Shown here in pieces: positions 49,501 to 60,703 of a stretch of DNA of 64,000 nucleotides. The notes beneath the pieces were generated by a model. It worked only from the letters and a program-made list of their open reading frames with translations, was not told the origin of the DNA and ran no database searches. The position numbers were made by a program, and so were the translations under genes. The stretch lies in assembly GCF_000003815.2 (NCBI RefSeq), contig NC_049993.1, positions 6,468,489 to 6,532,488 on the forward strand, in the 5' to 3' direction. This DNA comes from Branchiostoma floridae. Its lineage: Eukaryota > Chordata > Leptocardii > Amphioxiformes > Branchiostomatidae. The stretch's first letter is position 1. Every line of letters starts with the position of its first letter.

Positions 49501-52500
49501 TTATAGGGAGAATAATTCGGGGACTTTTGCTACCAGAAGAATTGGCCGGCTGCGCAGCCACCATGATGACCTCACCTGAGCCTCTGGGTCTCCCCAGCTC
49601 CGGCCGCACACAGTGGCCCACGCACCGTCCCGCAGCACCTCCAGGCGGCCCTGATGTGGTACTGCACCTCCGGCAAGGCGAACTCGGTCTGCACACATAT
49701 AAAGCAAAAACCTCTATCCAAGGAGGTTCTCAATGACTGACCTTCTATCTACAATGGGTTATAAGCAGAGACACTTGGGAGGACGAACCTAAAACGTGCA
49801 CTTACACTCCATAAGTAAAGCAGTTTAAAAGTAATCATATGCATTCAGAAACAGATTGCTCCAATTCCTAGCTCATACAGTAGAAGCACACCCCATTTGC
49901 CAGCGTATTTCGTGCAATTATCCGGGTGGTACAATAATGCAAAGTTATCCAGCTGGACTGCACTGGTTTGGGATTTGGGGATTCCGTGCAATAAACAGAA
50001 GTGTGCGGTTATCCGTTGTGCAAATAACTGACTTCTATTGTACTGTATAACAGTTACCTGACGTCCGCGTTGTTCGAACTAGCTTTCTAAAACAGTGCGC
50101 TAACGGTTTTACAGTGGACGTTTTGTTTCACTTGTGTGGCAGCACAATGCCACCCAGTCAATTATGAAAACAACAAGTAAAGGCTTAACTCAGGTCCCGA
50201 CCTCTTTAAAGTGACGCGTAGAAATAACAAGTGTCTAGGAGAACCTTTCTGTGTAAACATTTGGGACTACTCATCCATTAACAACATAAAGGTGAAACGG
50301 GGGCGGACCGTTATATGTCATAGAGGGAGCAACCAATAACAATACGCCAAGAGGAACAAGAAATACCGCAAAGTCATTCCATTATCGAATTCAAGTTGCT
50401 TGGGTTTTGTAAAATAGTGCAGACTAATAAATAGCTTCATATAAATTTATATGGCGTCGTAATATTGCTTGTATCACAGTTAGTACCAAAGACAGAACGT
50501 AGCCTCATAAACATGAACGCTATGTAACATTTGTATTGTTGACTGTACATTGTCCAGTTACCAGGGCTAGTTGGGCAGCCCTGGCTGTATATTTCTCTTT
50601 ATACAGCCAAATAAATGAAATGCATTAAATGCCCAACCTTTACAGAAGACACTGGCCACGTCGTCCCCGAGACCACACCTGACTCTCGTCTCTCTGCACT
50701 CGGACAGGGAGGTTGAATCTAAGGGGGTCAGATATCCGTCACTATAGACAATTAGAATAGGTTTGTTTATTACTATAGAACAGTGTCTCTCGAAATAACA
50801 GCAATGGGTATTGTACTCTAGGATGCATATGCCTGTCGTAATTGAAGAAATAGTAACACAGGGCCAGGATGAACAAGAAGACTTTTGGCAGTTTTGCATG
50901 AAATTAAGTGTTTCTTTTTACATTCTCGTAACTTCTTTACTACTCCGGAATACTTCTCATACACTATCAGTCCATCGTGACAACAAGACAAGATCTTTCA
51001 TTGAGAGCTGAAAATATATTGTACAGCAAGTTGCAAAGTTTACTGAAATATAGCTTCATGGAATCAAACAAAATTGACATCCCTTTACACATCACCTACA
51101 ATTTACTGACACGACTTCCGGCTAAGATTAGGAGTATGTCGGTACAGTTACTACCTCAATTCCGACGTTTACGGTTTAAGATCCGCAAACGGATATACTG
51201 TTTGTCAATCAAAATTGACCTAGCTAGGAAATGTTGAGCGTAGACTTTTCACTTATTTTTCATTCACCTAATCATTCATTCATTCATTCATTCATTCGTT
51301 CGTTCATTCATTCATTCATTCATTCATTCATTCGTTCGTTCATTCATTCATTCATTCATTCGCTACTGTGAAATATAGCGGTGATACAAAAATTTGCAAA
51401 GTTTTCTTTCTCGCAAAGGAGAATCTACAGAATCTAACGTTTATCAAGTTATCTCCTGCCCATATTTGTCAGCACTTCGATAACAGAATGTACTGTTTTG
51501 CCTATTATGACGTATTCCTTACAACTCTTAAACCCTGTACCATCTGTAAAATCGGTCACTGATAAACGCCAAGTGTCGCCCGTGACATTTCGTACCGGGA
51601 ACCACACATGTGCTGACAGTACAGGAAAACACACACACACACCACAACAACAGGAAACACTGTCACCGCACCTGGCAAACAGTCAAACCCTCGAGGATAG
51701 ATCGTCGGGCTTCCTTTCCCGAAGAACGACGTTCCCATGGCGTATGTAGACTTGGGGAACTTGACATCCCCGAAGCCAAGCTCCCTGCAGACGGTCCTGG
51801 CGGCGGGGATGGTCCAGTCGTTCCCGCACAGGGTGAACCAGCGGTCCGAGTCGAACACTTCCACCCGTCCCTCGGACTCCGAGTCTCCGTCAGCCAGCCG
51901 CACTACAGAGACAGGACGGGGAAGAGTCGGGTTTCTGACTTGTTTGAGGTCGAAATGTTTCACATTCTTTCAGCAGTAAGGTATACGACAACTTGACAGT
52001 TACTAAATACAGACGGCTTGTTACGTCTCTCGGTCAATTAGTTTGTAGATTTGGAACCGAACAATCAATCAACTATGAGTGTGTACCAACCTGTCTTGCG
52101 GGGTGTTTATTCGGAAGTAGGGGCTAGCAAAATCCTGTTAGGAATGATTCTTTTTCTCTTAAGCTTTCCCAATGGAATGCCTAAGTTGTCAAGCTAACAT
52201 TACATACACTGACGATACTGCAAATCGATGGAATTTTGTTCTGTCATATATTTGGGCAGTAATAATGTATATAACGTTAACGTTATAACGTTATATGTTA
52301 CATCCATATTGTACATTTTCGGTTGTTTTAATTTGCGAAAATGTGATAGTTACTAATCATGAACTGCATTACACTGCATTTAGGAATTAACGGGTACGGT
52401 AATATAGGTAACGTTAAAAGTAATAACGTCAACCGAGCGTTCCGTAACTTCGGACATAAATTTATGAGTTTTGCATCATCATCGTATTGCACCATCGTCA

Positions 52501-53210
52501 TTTGTCTAAAGCTGTTGCGTTTTGATTGAGAATGGTGTAATAAAGTTACCCCAGTGTAATCTAATCTGTGATTCATTTTTAACGGAATGGTAGTGTCCAG
52601 TTCTAAACCCCATCTCATCGTGTAATGGTTTCTCCCTAACAGGTGGTTGAGATGAGTACTCACGCCCCCCCCCCCCCCTCATTCCCCATTAGGTACACCG
52701 GAAATATCAGTGTTGATGAACATTCCGGCGGGTGTGACGCCTGCTCAGGTAGCAGCCCAGACAAAAACCCCGTGTACTCAGAAATTCCTCCTACAACCAA
52801 CGGTGACCAGTAACAATTTCACACCGCCGAATCTGGCTATGAGTCAGTCTCGCTAGGGATTCACGGCTCAATCTGTTAAACCAGCTCATCTCGCTTAAAT
52901 GCTTCGAAACAAATCTGTTAAACAGGATTAAACCTTGTCAGATGCTAAATATTTTCTTGTAATGGCTAAATTCCAATGCAAATCGATCCATGACACTGCG
53001 GTATGCTACAAGACAATATATCTACTAGTACTAGTACTACAAGCGAGCCAAAACGTTATATCCCTGCACAGTATGTTCACTAGACGTCCCTATGAAAGTA
53101 ATGGCGTTGGTAACATATTCTATGGGGCACCTACCTTTCTGTACAACACAGACGGCGAGTTGAAACGTTACGGCGACCAAAAGCACACATGTCCAGCCTC
53201 CTGTGGCCAT
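46593..53210 (-). CDS. three-SRCR transmembrane receptor with tyrosine-rich tail (receptor 2, complete)
   Basis: Predicted type I cell-surface receptor of 543 aa. Exons: 53210-53135 (signal peptide, MATGGWTCVLLVAVTFQLAV), 51902-51672 and 50718-50638 (SRCR1), 49688-49576 and 49150-48952 (SRCR2), 48529-48194 (SRCR3 in one exon), 47797-47693 (stalk, GSSKAISFPE), 47362-47272 (TM) and 46992-46593 (tail). All phases agree over 1632 nt. Each SRCR domain has six cysteines (group A pattern), with motifs VRLAGG, VCRELGFGD, VACRQLGFSG and VAVRC. The TM helix is hydrophobic (VIIAVLLVILVVLLVVL) with an RRKR stop-transfer. The tail (about 133 aa) has RPPPYN (a PPxY WW-domain ligand), AEYTQV, VTYATP, RHYSTI and PEYAIV. 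That is five tyrosines, four in YxxV/I/P settings, plus a PPPP stretch. It is collinear with receptor 1 and a tandem duplicate. Ligands and partners are unknown. Confidence 0.88.
51266..51361. repeat. (ATTC)n / (GTTC)n microsatellite
   Basis: About 24 tetranucleotide units, mostly ATTC with blocks of GTTC, in an intron of receptor 2. Confidence 0.9.
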
Positions 53211-53329
53211 TCTATCGAGCAGAGAAGAACAACAACAATGGTTAGGACCCGCGGGTTAGTCTAGCCGCCCCGCTCTGAGGCAGATTTGTAGGTGAGGACA
53301 AATAGAACGGTGTAGTGTTGCACCGTGTG

Positions 53330-53337
53330 TCACGTGA
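53330..53337. promoter_or_regulatory. TCACGTGA E-box upstream of receptor 2
   Basis: Identical to the palindrome upstream of receptor 1, here about 120 bases before the start codon. The surrounding bases are not otherwise alike, which makes chance or selection possible explanations rather than simple copying. Confidence 0.4.
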
Positions 53338-55111
53338 ACTCTCAGGGGCCCACAACAACACGCCTACGTAAGAGGGTACCATATTCAGGGCTTTATTATA
53401 TACAGAACGTACGTGCGGTGGCTATCAACCAAGACTAGCGCCAACCTTAGCCAGCCAGGCTTCGATTGTTTCAAATCCGCCTACGGTTGGCCGGTTTTGA
53501 TGTGCCTTTCCTCTTAGCACGTAGTGACCCGTTCTGGCTCTCAGCTCTTACAGCATCCTGGGGCGCTTTTACCGCGCTCCACATGCCGACTATGTGATTA
53601 CGTCTGTCCTGCTGTTGGACGTGTCTGCTTTGCAAAGACTTATTGTTACGTGTCGTCAGCTGTTTGAAAGAACGTCCGTCGGTTAATAGCTGCGGATGGA
53701 CGATTAAACTTCATCAGGTGACGACATTGTTGGAGTGCGGTGGTGTAAACATTTTATCATCATGGGCTAGAGGGACGATTTGGCTATGTGTATCATATAT
53801 GGAATCTATTAACTGACCCGTCCATCTATATTTGGAAAGCCATATTTTCAAGTTCAAGAGCATGAAGTTACTAGAGGCACTGTCACGTTTCATGAGGTCA
53901 TTTGATCATCTTGCTTCCCATTGTGTAATACATTTTTGTCATGATCTATTCACGTATATTAATTTAGTTACAGACAAAAGTAATTCCCGTATTGCAGGTT
54001 CCAAGTCTCTAAACCTTCAAAATCCTATGTGGCCTGCGTTGACTTTATTAAAAAGTAAGCAATGAGCGGTTTTCTATTGTTTCGTCGTCAACATGTGAAT
54101 AGTTTCACTGTCACTGAAAGCTGGTTTCACCGGGATCTAATCTGAAGGACTTTGACTTCCGAAGCCCGTGTACAAATATACAGCAGGAGGAAGTACACCA
54201 AGCTGTGAGCGACAGGGTGCAGGTTCTGTCCGGTGGGAGTGAAACAAGGCCTCCTGCCGAACAATTAAAGACAAGATCCTTGTCTTTACGAATATAATAG
54301 ATTACAACGATCTCTATGAATTCTTGAAATAGTTGAACACAAAAGTTGGACTCACCCAAATTTTCGACTGCACAGCATCAGTCTTTGTCAATTTTTGTGT
54401 CGGAAATTACAGTTCTACTATTTCAAGAATGACTTCTACCAACATAGATGAACTTTCAAGTTAAGATTTCTATGAATAAACGATGGATGAATACATAAAT
54501 GAGCGAGTGTATGAGCGAGTGAATGAATGAAAGCGTGAATACAGTATGAGTGAATGAATGAATGAATGACTAGATGAAATGTGTTGACTCCTACCAATCA
54601 GAGCAACGCACTGTCAAATAGAATAAACAGGGTGTTAATTTACATGTGACGTCAAAGCCGCCATGTTGGTTGGTTAAACCTTGATGGGTCAATTACCTGA
54701 GTATAATGATGTAAGTACAAAACTGTAATTCTATATATAGTTCAGAATTTACTACAAAACTTCTAGGATTAATTATCCAACATGGCAGACAATAGTTAAT
54801 GTTTCTCCTTCCCAGGACAATGATAGACCGTTCCGAACAGTTCTTGGCACTATTACTGCCCCAACTATTTTTGCCCACATGTGTTTTATCGCCCGCGGTG
54901 AAGTTGCTGATGATACTGACATTTCATCATCCGCGCCCAGACAAGGTTAGTGACATAAACTAGTTCAAGGGCCCGTCTGAAAAGTTATAATAACATCCAC
55001 AGCCGATATCAATTTTGCTTGACCTTCTTCCTCGTATCAAACCACGGATGTTTAACCTTGTTAAAACAAAGGAAGGATGTTGCACTGTTGATGGCAGGAA
55101 TCAGTTATAAG

Positions 55112-55325
55112 ATACTGTATATGCATTTAAGTTCGCGGAGATTTAATTTCGCGGTAGCGGGAAAATGGAATTTTCGCGGTTGTTTTAATTTTGCGGTAGC
55201 ACCATGCACTGTAGTCTCTTACTGCCATGGAAAAATGTTCGCGGTAGTTTTAAGTTCGCGATGAAGCGGCCACCGCAAAAACCGCGAACATTAAACCACC
55301 GCGAAAGTTTCTGCATTTGCAGTAT
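55112..55325. mobile_element. TTCGCGG-rich inverted-repeat element, copy 2
   Basis: Same order as 38323-38545: ATACTGTAT, TTTAAGTTCGCGG, GGTAGCGGGAAAA, AAAATGTTCGCGGT, AAACCGCGAACATTAA, TTTCTGCATTTGCAGTAT. Length and order agree with scattered substitutions. Confidence 0.75.
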
Positions 55326-55782
55326 TACTTCCCCCTAAAGCCCCCCCCCCCCCAAAATGTACCATTTTAGCTTATTACAGATTAGTCCGTATACAAAAAG
55401 ACCCTATGTACTGTCAGGCAGGATTTAGCAAAATTGTGCCCAATTTGCCGCAAAATGTGTAAATTAGCCAAAGATTTTACTTGCCCCCAAAAGTAGAATG
55501 TGAGTTCATTACACATGAAACTGTCCCTCATACTAAAAGACCATATCAGTGTCAGGCAGGATGTAGCAAAATCAAGAATGAGTTCCGCAACATTTGAACC
55601 CAATTTGGCGCAAAATGTATCCATTAACCTCGCACACCGCGGAGCAGGGGTCAAGCCTCGCCACATTTGTCGTAAATTTGCCGTAGAGTGACAGACTTAT
55701 AACCTGATGTCCGTCCATGTTTTCTCTCTACGGTAGCTCTTAAACTGTATCTTGAAAAAGGAGAGAAAGAATGGATTGGGTA

Positions 55783-55976
55783 GTCTCTACCAGACTCCCG
55801 CCTGACCGAATAGGGGACTTTGGCCAACTTAGAAATAAAAGCCTAGTATTGACCTAGGAGTGTTGGCGGGCCTGGCAAACTGTACTCCTTGGCCATCTAA
55901 CTCCTCTCTGGCGTTTCTTCTGTCTTATTTGGCCAATTTCTTCTGTTTTTCCAGCAGCCTGTGGAGCCTGGTAGAG
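55783..55976. mobile_element. inverted-repeat element with TCTCTACCAG ends
   Basis: Starts GTCTCTACCAGACTCC and ends GGAGCCTGGTAGAGGC. The ends match the inner element at 14183-14370. It is about 190 bases long and non-coding, with weaker inverted words (GGCCAACTT against TTTGGCCAATTT) inside. Confidence 0.55.
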
Positions 55977-56522
55977 GCCATAGTTTGGGTGCCAGGCTAC
56001 GAGATTTGTGCCCTTTTAATCAAACGCGTTTGATATTTCATCACAACGCATTACATCAGAGACCATTAGCACGAGACAGTACGGTGATGAAACCCGGACA
56101 TCTGGGACTAAATGGCGTCACAAGCTTTATTGATTTGACATTTCATTTGGAGAGAGACTGATTATGACCGAATAGAGCATGTTTTCATAAACCATGTGTT
56201 TTACGTTTAGCTCCTGTGCGGGTGTGGCTGCTATTTGACATCTTCAACATGCTATTCTCCAGTAATACCAGACATATGAAGGCCAGGCGTCAACTTGGAT
56301 GTTACATTGTCGGTTTTCATTAGGGGAAACCTCGAACTCGTGTCACCTTGAAATAAAAATCGGCTCATGTGCCTGATGTGTTTTGCAATCACGTGCGTCT
56401 TTATCGTATTCGCAGAGGTCCTCAATGAACCGTACACTCGGATTGACCTCGCTAACTAACTGTATTTTTCCTTCACTCACCGACTCCCTCGTTTGTTTTC
56501 CGTTGATCGCTCACTCAGTCAC

Positions 56523-56755
56523 TGAGACGCTCGCTCACTCTCTTGCTCGCTCGCTCACTCATTCATTCATTCACTCACTCACTCACTCACTCGCTCGCTC
56601 GCTCACTCACTCTTACTCGATCTCTCACTCACTCACTCGCTCGCTCACTCACTCACTCACTCACTCATTCACTCACTCACTCACTCACTCACTCACTCAC
56701 TCACTCACTCACTCACTCACTCACTCACTCACTCACTCACTCACTCACTCACTCA
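56523..56755. repeat. (ACTC)n microsatellite
   Basis: About 230 bases of ACTC tetranucleotides with GCTC and ATTC variants. The uninterrupted ORFs rich in Ser-Leu-Thr-His across it are products of the repeat. Confidence 0.95.
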
Positions 56756-57374
56756 TGCTAGCGCTATCCCTGTCTCACCCGCAATCTGTGTCCATCCCCT
56801 CCCACTCTGACAGTCAACTCTGAACTTTGCCAGTCTCTGTACAAAGTCAAGGCTTTAATGACTATGGTTATACATCAAGCAGGCGTCGCAAACCCGGAGG
56901 TCTCCTGATACTACACATGGTAATGGTTAGAATGTCGGCTAAATATGATGCTACTGTCTGTGCTTGTTTAACTCAATGTACGTCTTGGTCTGTTTATAAT
57001 AACGCTTCTAAGAACCCTGGATATGGCCAATTCCAAGTATATGTTAGTTAATACATGTACGTATATTAACAGTCTTACACATACGTATGAATGTATGCAC
57101 CTTCTGCCTATACATTGATCTGGGGTTATACATCATACCTTGATCTGTCTACCCTCTTTAATTATGTACATTGTATCTCCAGTAGTGTCTGTCTAACTCT
57201 GCATATGCTGGAACAGGCCTATAGGGCTAGGTGTCTAAAAAACTTATGTTGTCTACTAGAAAATTCAATACGTATGAACTGAGCGTCGACATTATAGCGC
57301 GCAAGAGAGGACCAAGATAGAAGTCGTGTCTCTCAGTCTTTCTGGAGGATGAGCGTCTTGTTTATTTCTTGCCC

Positions 57375-60300
57375 TTATTCCCCCTGATTCCGGGCTCTTC
57401 CCTGGGAGCTTTCCATAGGCCATGTCACAGGTCTCCTTTTCTCCTTGTCCGCCACTGTTGTTTCCTTCTTCAACTCTGTGGCTTCTTCTAGGGTGAAGTA
57501 GTGGTGGCTGGTGTCTTCGGGACGCCTTTCTTTTCCCTCTAACTCCCCATGGTGTGTCTGTCTCGTCTTTCTAGACTTGTCCACTTTGGCGTACATCTGA
57601 TCAATTGTGTCTTCTGGTGGCGCCTGGTCGTCTTGCGGCTTAGACTTTGTCAGTTTACTCTCGCCTATGGTGCTGTAATAGCCTTCGTCAACATCACTAG
57701 GCGGTGTGACATAGAGACTATCGTCACTGTCATTATCAATTGGTGGTATGTCGTAGAGGTTGTCGTTCTCGTCTTGATCGTAAGGTGGCGTGACATAGAG
57801 GCTGTCGTCATCGTCATTGTCAATGGGTGGTATGTCGTAGAGGTTGTCGTCATCGTCTTGTTCGGCAGGTGGCGTGATATAGAGTTCGTCGTCTTGATCT
57901 TCAGGCTCTTGGCGGCCGGGAATGACGGAGTAGATGTCGGCCTCCTCGTCCGGTGAGTCGCTTGGCGGCGGTGCGAGGGCGTCTTCGTTTTCTCTGGCCG
58001 CTTCCAGCTGAGCAAACGGGATCCACTCCGTCTCATCGCGGGACGAGTCTATAGGCGGCGGGGCTGGCACGTCTCTGCGGGCCTTCCCACCCGGCAGGTC
58101 CGACCGGGGGATCAGCTCTGCGCCTCCGGGGTCCGTGCCCGGAGTGGCCGGGCGCGAGACGTGTCCGCTGTCCGTGCTTGGGGTACTCGCGGACTCCACG
58201 TCCTGCGGACTCTGCACCGGCAGGCCACGCCGTCTCCTGGAATATTTGTCAATAGTGTTAATGTCTTAAATACCTACCAGGTCACATCCCACTCGAGCTC
58301 GCAAAAAATGTAGAAAAAATACGGTTTGTTTGTTTGTTTGTGTGTGTGTGTGTGTGTATGTGTGTGTGTGTGTGTGCGTGTGTGTGTGTGCGTGTATGTG
58401 TCTGTCTGTCTGTCTGTCCATGTGTGTGCATATGTGTGCGTATGTGACTGTCTGTCTGTGTGTGCCTGTCTGCCAGTCTGTCTGTGTGCCTGTGTGTGTG
58501 CCTGTCTGTCTGTGTGTGTGCCTACCTGTGTGTCTGTGCGTGTGTGTGTGTGTGTGTGTCTGCCTGTGTGTGTGCCTGTGTGTGCGCCCGTCAGTTTCTG
58601 TGTGCGCCCGTCAGTCTGTGCGTGTGCCTGTCTGTCTGTCTGTGCACCTGTGTGTGTGCATGTCTGTCTGACTGTGCACCTGTGTGTGTGCCTGTCTATC
58701 TGTGTGTGTGTGTGTGTCTATGTGTGTGTCTGTCTGTCTGTCTGTCTGACTGTGCACATGTGTGTGCACCTGTGTGTGCACCTGTCTGTGCACCTGTGTG
58801 TGCACCTGTGCGTGTACTGGAGTTGTAGATAAACTCACCCTGTCCGACAGGCCAGCACGATAAGAGCGATCCCGAGCAACACCAGGACGAGGCTGCCGCA
58901 CACAATGGCCACAATGATGACTGAAGAGAGATCAGGAACAATTAGACAAATAGATTGATTTCTCATTCTCATACGTAACACACAGTTATTTATGAAGACA
59001 CATCCCACATAACCTATTATCATTTTTTACGGAACACATTATTCTATTTCTGTGACTGAGAAAGAGAGAGGCAATCATGATATGTAAAGTGTCGAGAATA
59101 CATGGATCGGTTGCTAGCCAGCCGGAGAAATGCGCATTATTTTCTTCTGATTTGATGTTACCTGTAGTGTTGGACGTCTCTGGCTTTGTAATGAAACCCG
59201 TGGTAGTGGTACCGGTTCTGTCAGTTGTCATAGCGACGGTTGTCATGGCGACGGTGCTCATTGCAGAAGGCGTGCTTTTCACCGTCATTGTGAGATTTGT
59301 CGTGGCTACAATTAAAACACATGTTTTAAGGAAAAGGTAAAATTGACGTCCTATTTTATCACTTCAAGTACTAAAGTAAGTAAGTTTTTTTTTTTAAATT
59401 AAGATATTGCTACTTCTACAGCTAGCCCCCTAACGCTTTTGCTACTTCTACTCTCCAAGCAGAGGTTGAATAGCGCAGATATAGTAGTATACTGAATCGC
59501 GAAGATATAGAGTAACTTCTACTACCCTTTCTAGCCCATCAATAATATAGTACTAGTAGCTGTGACTGTGTTCCCTAGCACTTCAGAGAGATCCCTGTAA
59601 TAAATGCGTGGACATTTTTTTCTACTACAAATCACTACTTCTACTATCACTACCCTGCACTGACAAGACTTGTAAATCTCCATATTATCCTGACCAGAAC
59701 AACAACACACCTCGTCTCGACATGCTGTTGTGCACGTAAACCAACTGCAACTTGCCTCGGGCGCGCTACATTTGTGCAGTGATGTGATTATCTTAGAAGA
59801 CGCAATTGCAAAGAAGTGGACGTTCAAACGTTTGTTCGTCCACAAGCAACATGTCTCTGACACGGGAGGATACTAGTAATTTGGCAAGTGGCAAAATCGG
59901 TCTCAAAAGATACAAAAATAGAACAACAAGAAGAACACCATTTGACCTTGTAGACAAGGGTTATAGGCTGCTGACAAAGAGTTGATGTAAGGCCAACCTT
60001 TGGCACAGAATGTTTGCTACATGAAGCTAGTATCTCATTTGTTAATACACCTGGTTAACGTTGGCTGGAAGATCAGACAATCCTACATAAGGTATCTGAA
60101 CTACATCACGCAAATCTAGTGTCATGACCAAAGTAGGCGGACCTGGTGGTGTTCTACTGGCCTAAGGCGATAGCGACAACAAGGAACAGGAGATAATGAT
60201 CATGAATTTTAATCATGTCTTGTCGTCCACAGGTACAAGAAGGAAGTAACACAATCTAATAATCTTGCCTGATTCTTGGTGTTTAACCTCAGAACCGACA

Positions 60301-60703
60301 AGTTATGGACAAACTTATGGACTCGTCATAAATATAGTAATGTTAATAAGACATGCAATCAAAGAAGACATTTGTTAACACATAAGTGAACATGCCTTGT
60401 GTTGACGTTTAGACTGTTGATCTGCACTGGTGGATTATCCTCATCGTGCAACTGATTTACAACCGTGATTACAAAACTGTTCCGTTTACAGCTCACTCCC
60501 GGAACCTTCTACAATCATGGTCGGTCCATTTACACGTCAAACATGAATATTTGGGTCTATGGGGCAAAATGTATAGTTGGTAGCAACAACAACAGCACAA
60601 CAACACAATGTCACATAACTACGCAAATACACATACCTTGGGCGAGTGCCTTGCCTGAAAACGTCATGAGCATCACCAGGAAGCTGACCGTCGGTCCTCC
60701 CAT
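57375..60703 (-). CDS. mucin-stalk transmembrane protein with multi-YxxP tail (receptor 3)
   Basis: Predicted type I membrane protein of 384 aa. Exons: 60703-60637 (signal peptide MGGPTVSFLVMLMTFSGKAL), 59305-59162 (48-residue Thr/Ser/Met-rich stalk with TTVAMTTVAMTT and TGTTTTG, likely O-glycosylated), 58920-58839 (TM helix IIVAIVCGSLVLVLLGIALI) and 58236-57375 (tail). The 1155 nt join in phase. The 286-residue tail is acidic and has eleven tyrosines. Five lie in YxxP settings (YITP, YDIP, YVTP, YDIP, YVTP), the form bound by Crk/Nck-type SH2 domains in p130Cas. The repeats have a 28-residue period. YSVI, YSTI, YAKV and YFTL are further possible SH2 sites. EWIPFAQLEAAR resembles the AQLEAAR of receptor 1, and PPSD..-GYYSTI matches receptors 1 and 2. 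There is no SRCR domain. It could be a receptor chain or a membrane scaffold/adaptor that needs a partner for ligand binding. An extra cysteine-rich exon (59856-59665) would fit in frame but is unproven. Confidence 0.8.
58325..58815. repeat. (TG)n/(CTGT)n low-complexity tract
   Basis: About 490 bases of TGTGTG, CTGTCTGT and TGTGCACC variants in the intron between the TM exon and the tail exon of receptor 3. The Cys-Val-rich ORFs across it are artefacts of the repeat. Confidence 0.95.
59451..59473. mobile_element. MITE end fragment, second family
   Basis: CTCTCCAAGCAGAGGTTGA matches the left end of 29535-29716. No right end is seen nearby. Confidence 0.45.
59665..59856 (-). other. candidate optional cysteine-rich exon of receptor 3
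   Basis: An open stretch with about nine or ten cysteines in 60 residues (ETCCLW, then CSAPEASCSWFTCTTACR and DEVCCC). It has a usable acceptor (GTGTCAG) and an in-phase but poor donor (T|GTCAGT). At 192 nt it would insert 64 residues between signal peptide and stalk without shifting frame. The cysteine density is far above chance, but the weak donor keeps this tentative. Confidence 0.25.

Larger units (their letters stand above)
53211..57374. other. intergenic DNA between receptors 2 and 3
   Basis: No gene recognised. It contains the putative receptor 2 promoter (to about 53400), a TTCGCGG element, a CTCTACCAG-ended foldback (55783-55976), and a long (ACTC)n tract. AATAAA on the - strand at 57361-57366, about 10 bases after the receptor 3 stop, may be that gene's polyadenylation signal. 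Confidence 0.5.

Noticed and set aside
56383-56823. 146-codon ORF rich in THSLTHSL
   Set aside because: It is the translation of the (ACTC)n microsatellite.
58326-58832. 168-codon ORF of Cys-Val repeats
   Set aside because: It is the translation of a TG/CTGT simple repeat inside an intron of receptor 3.
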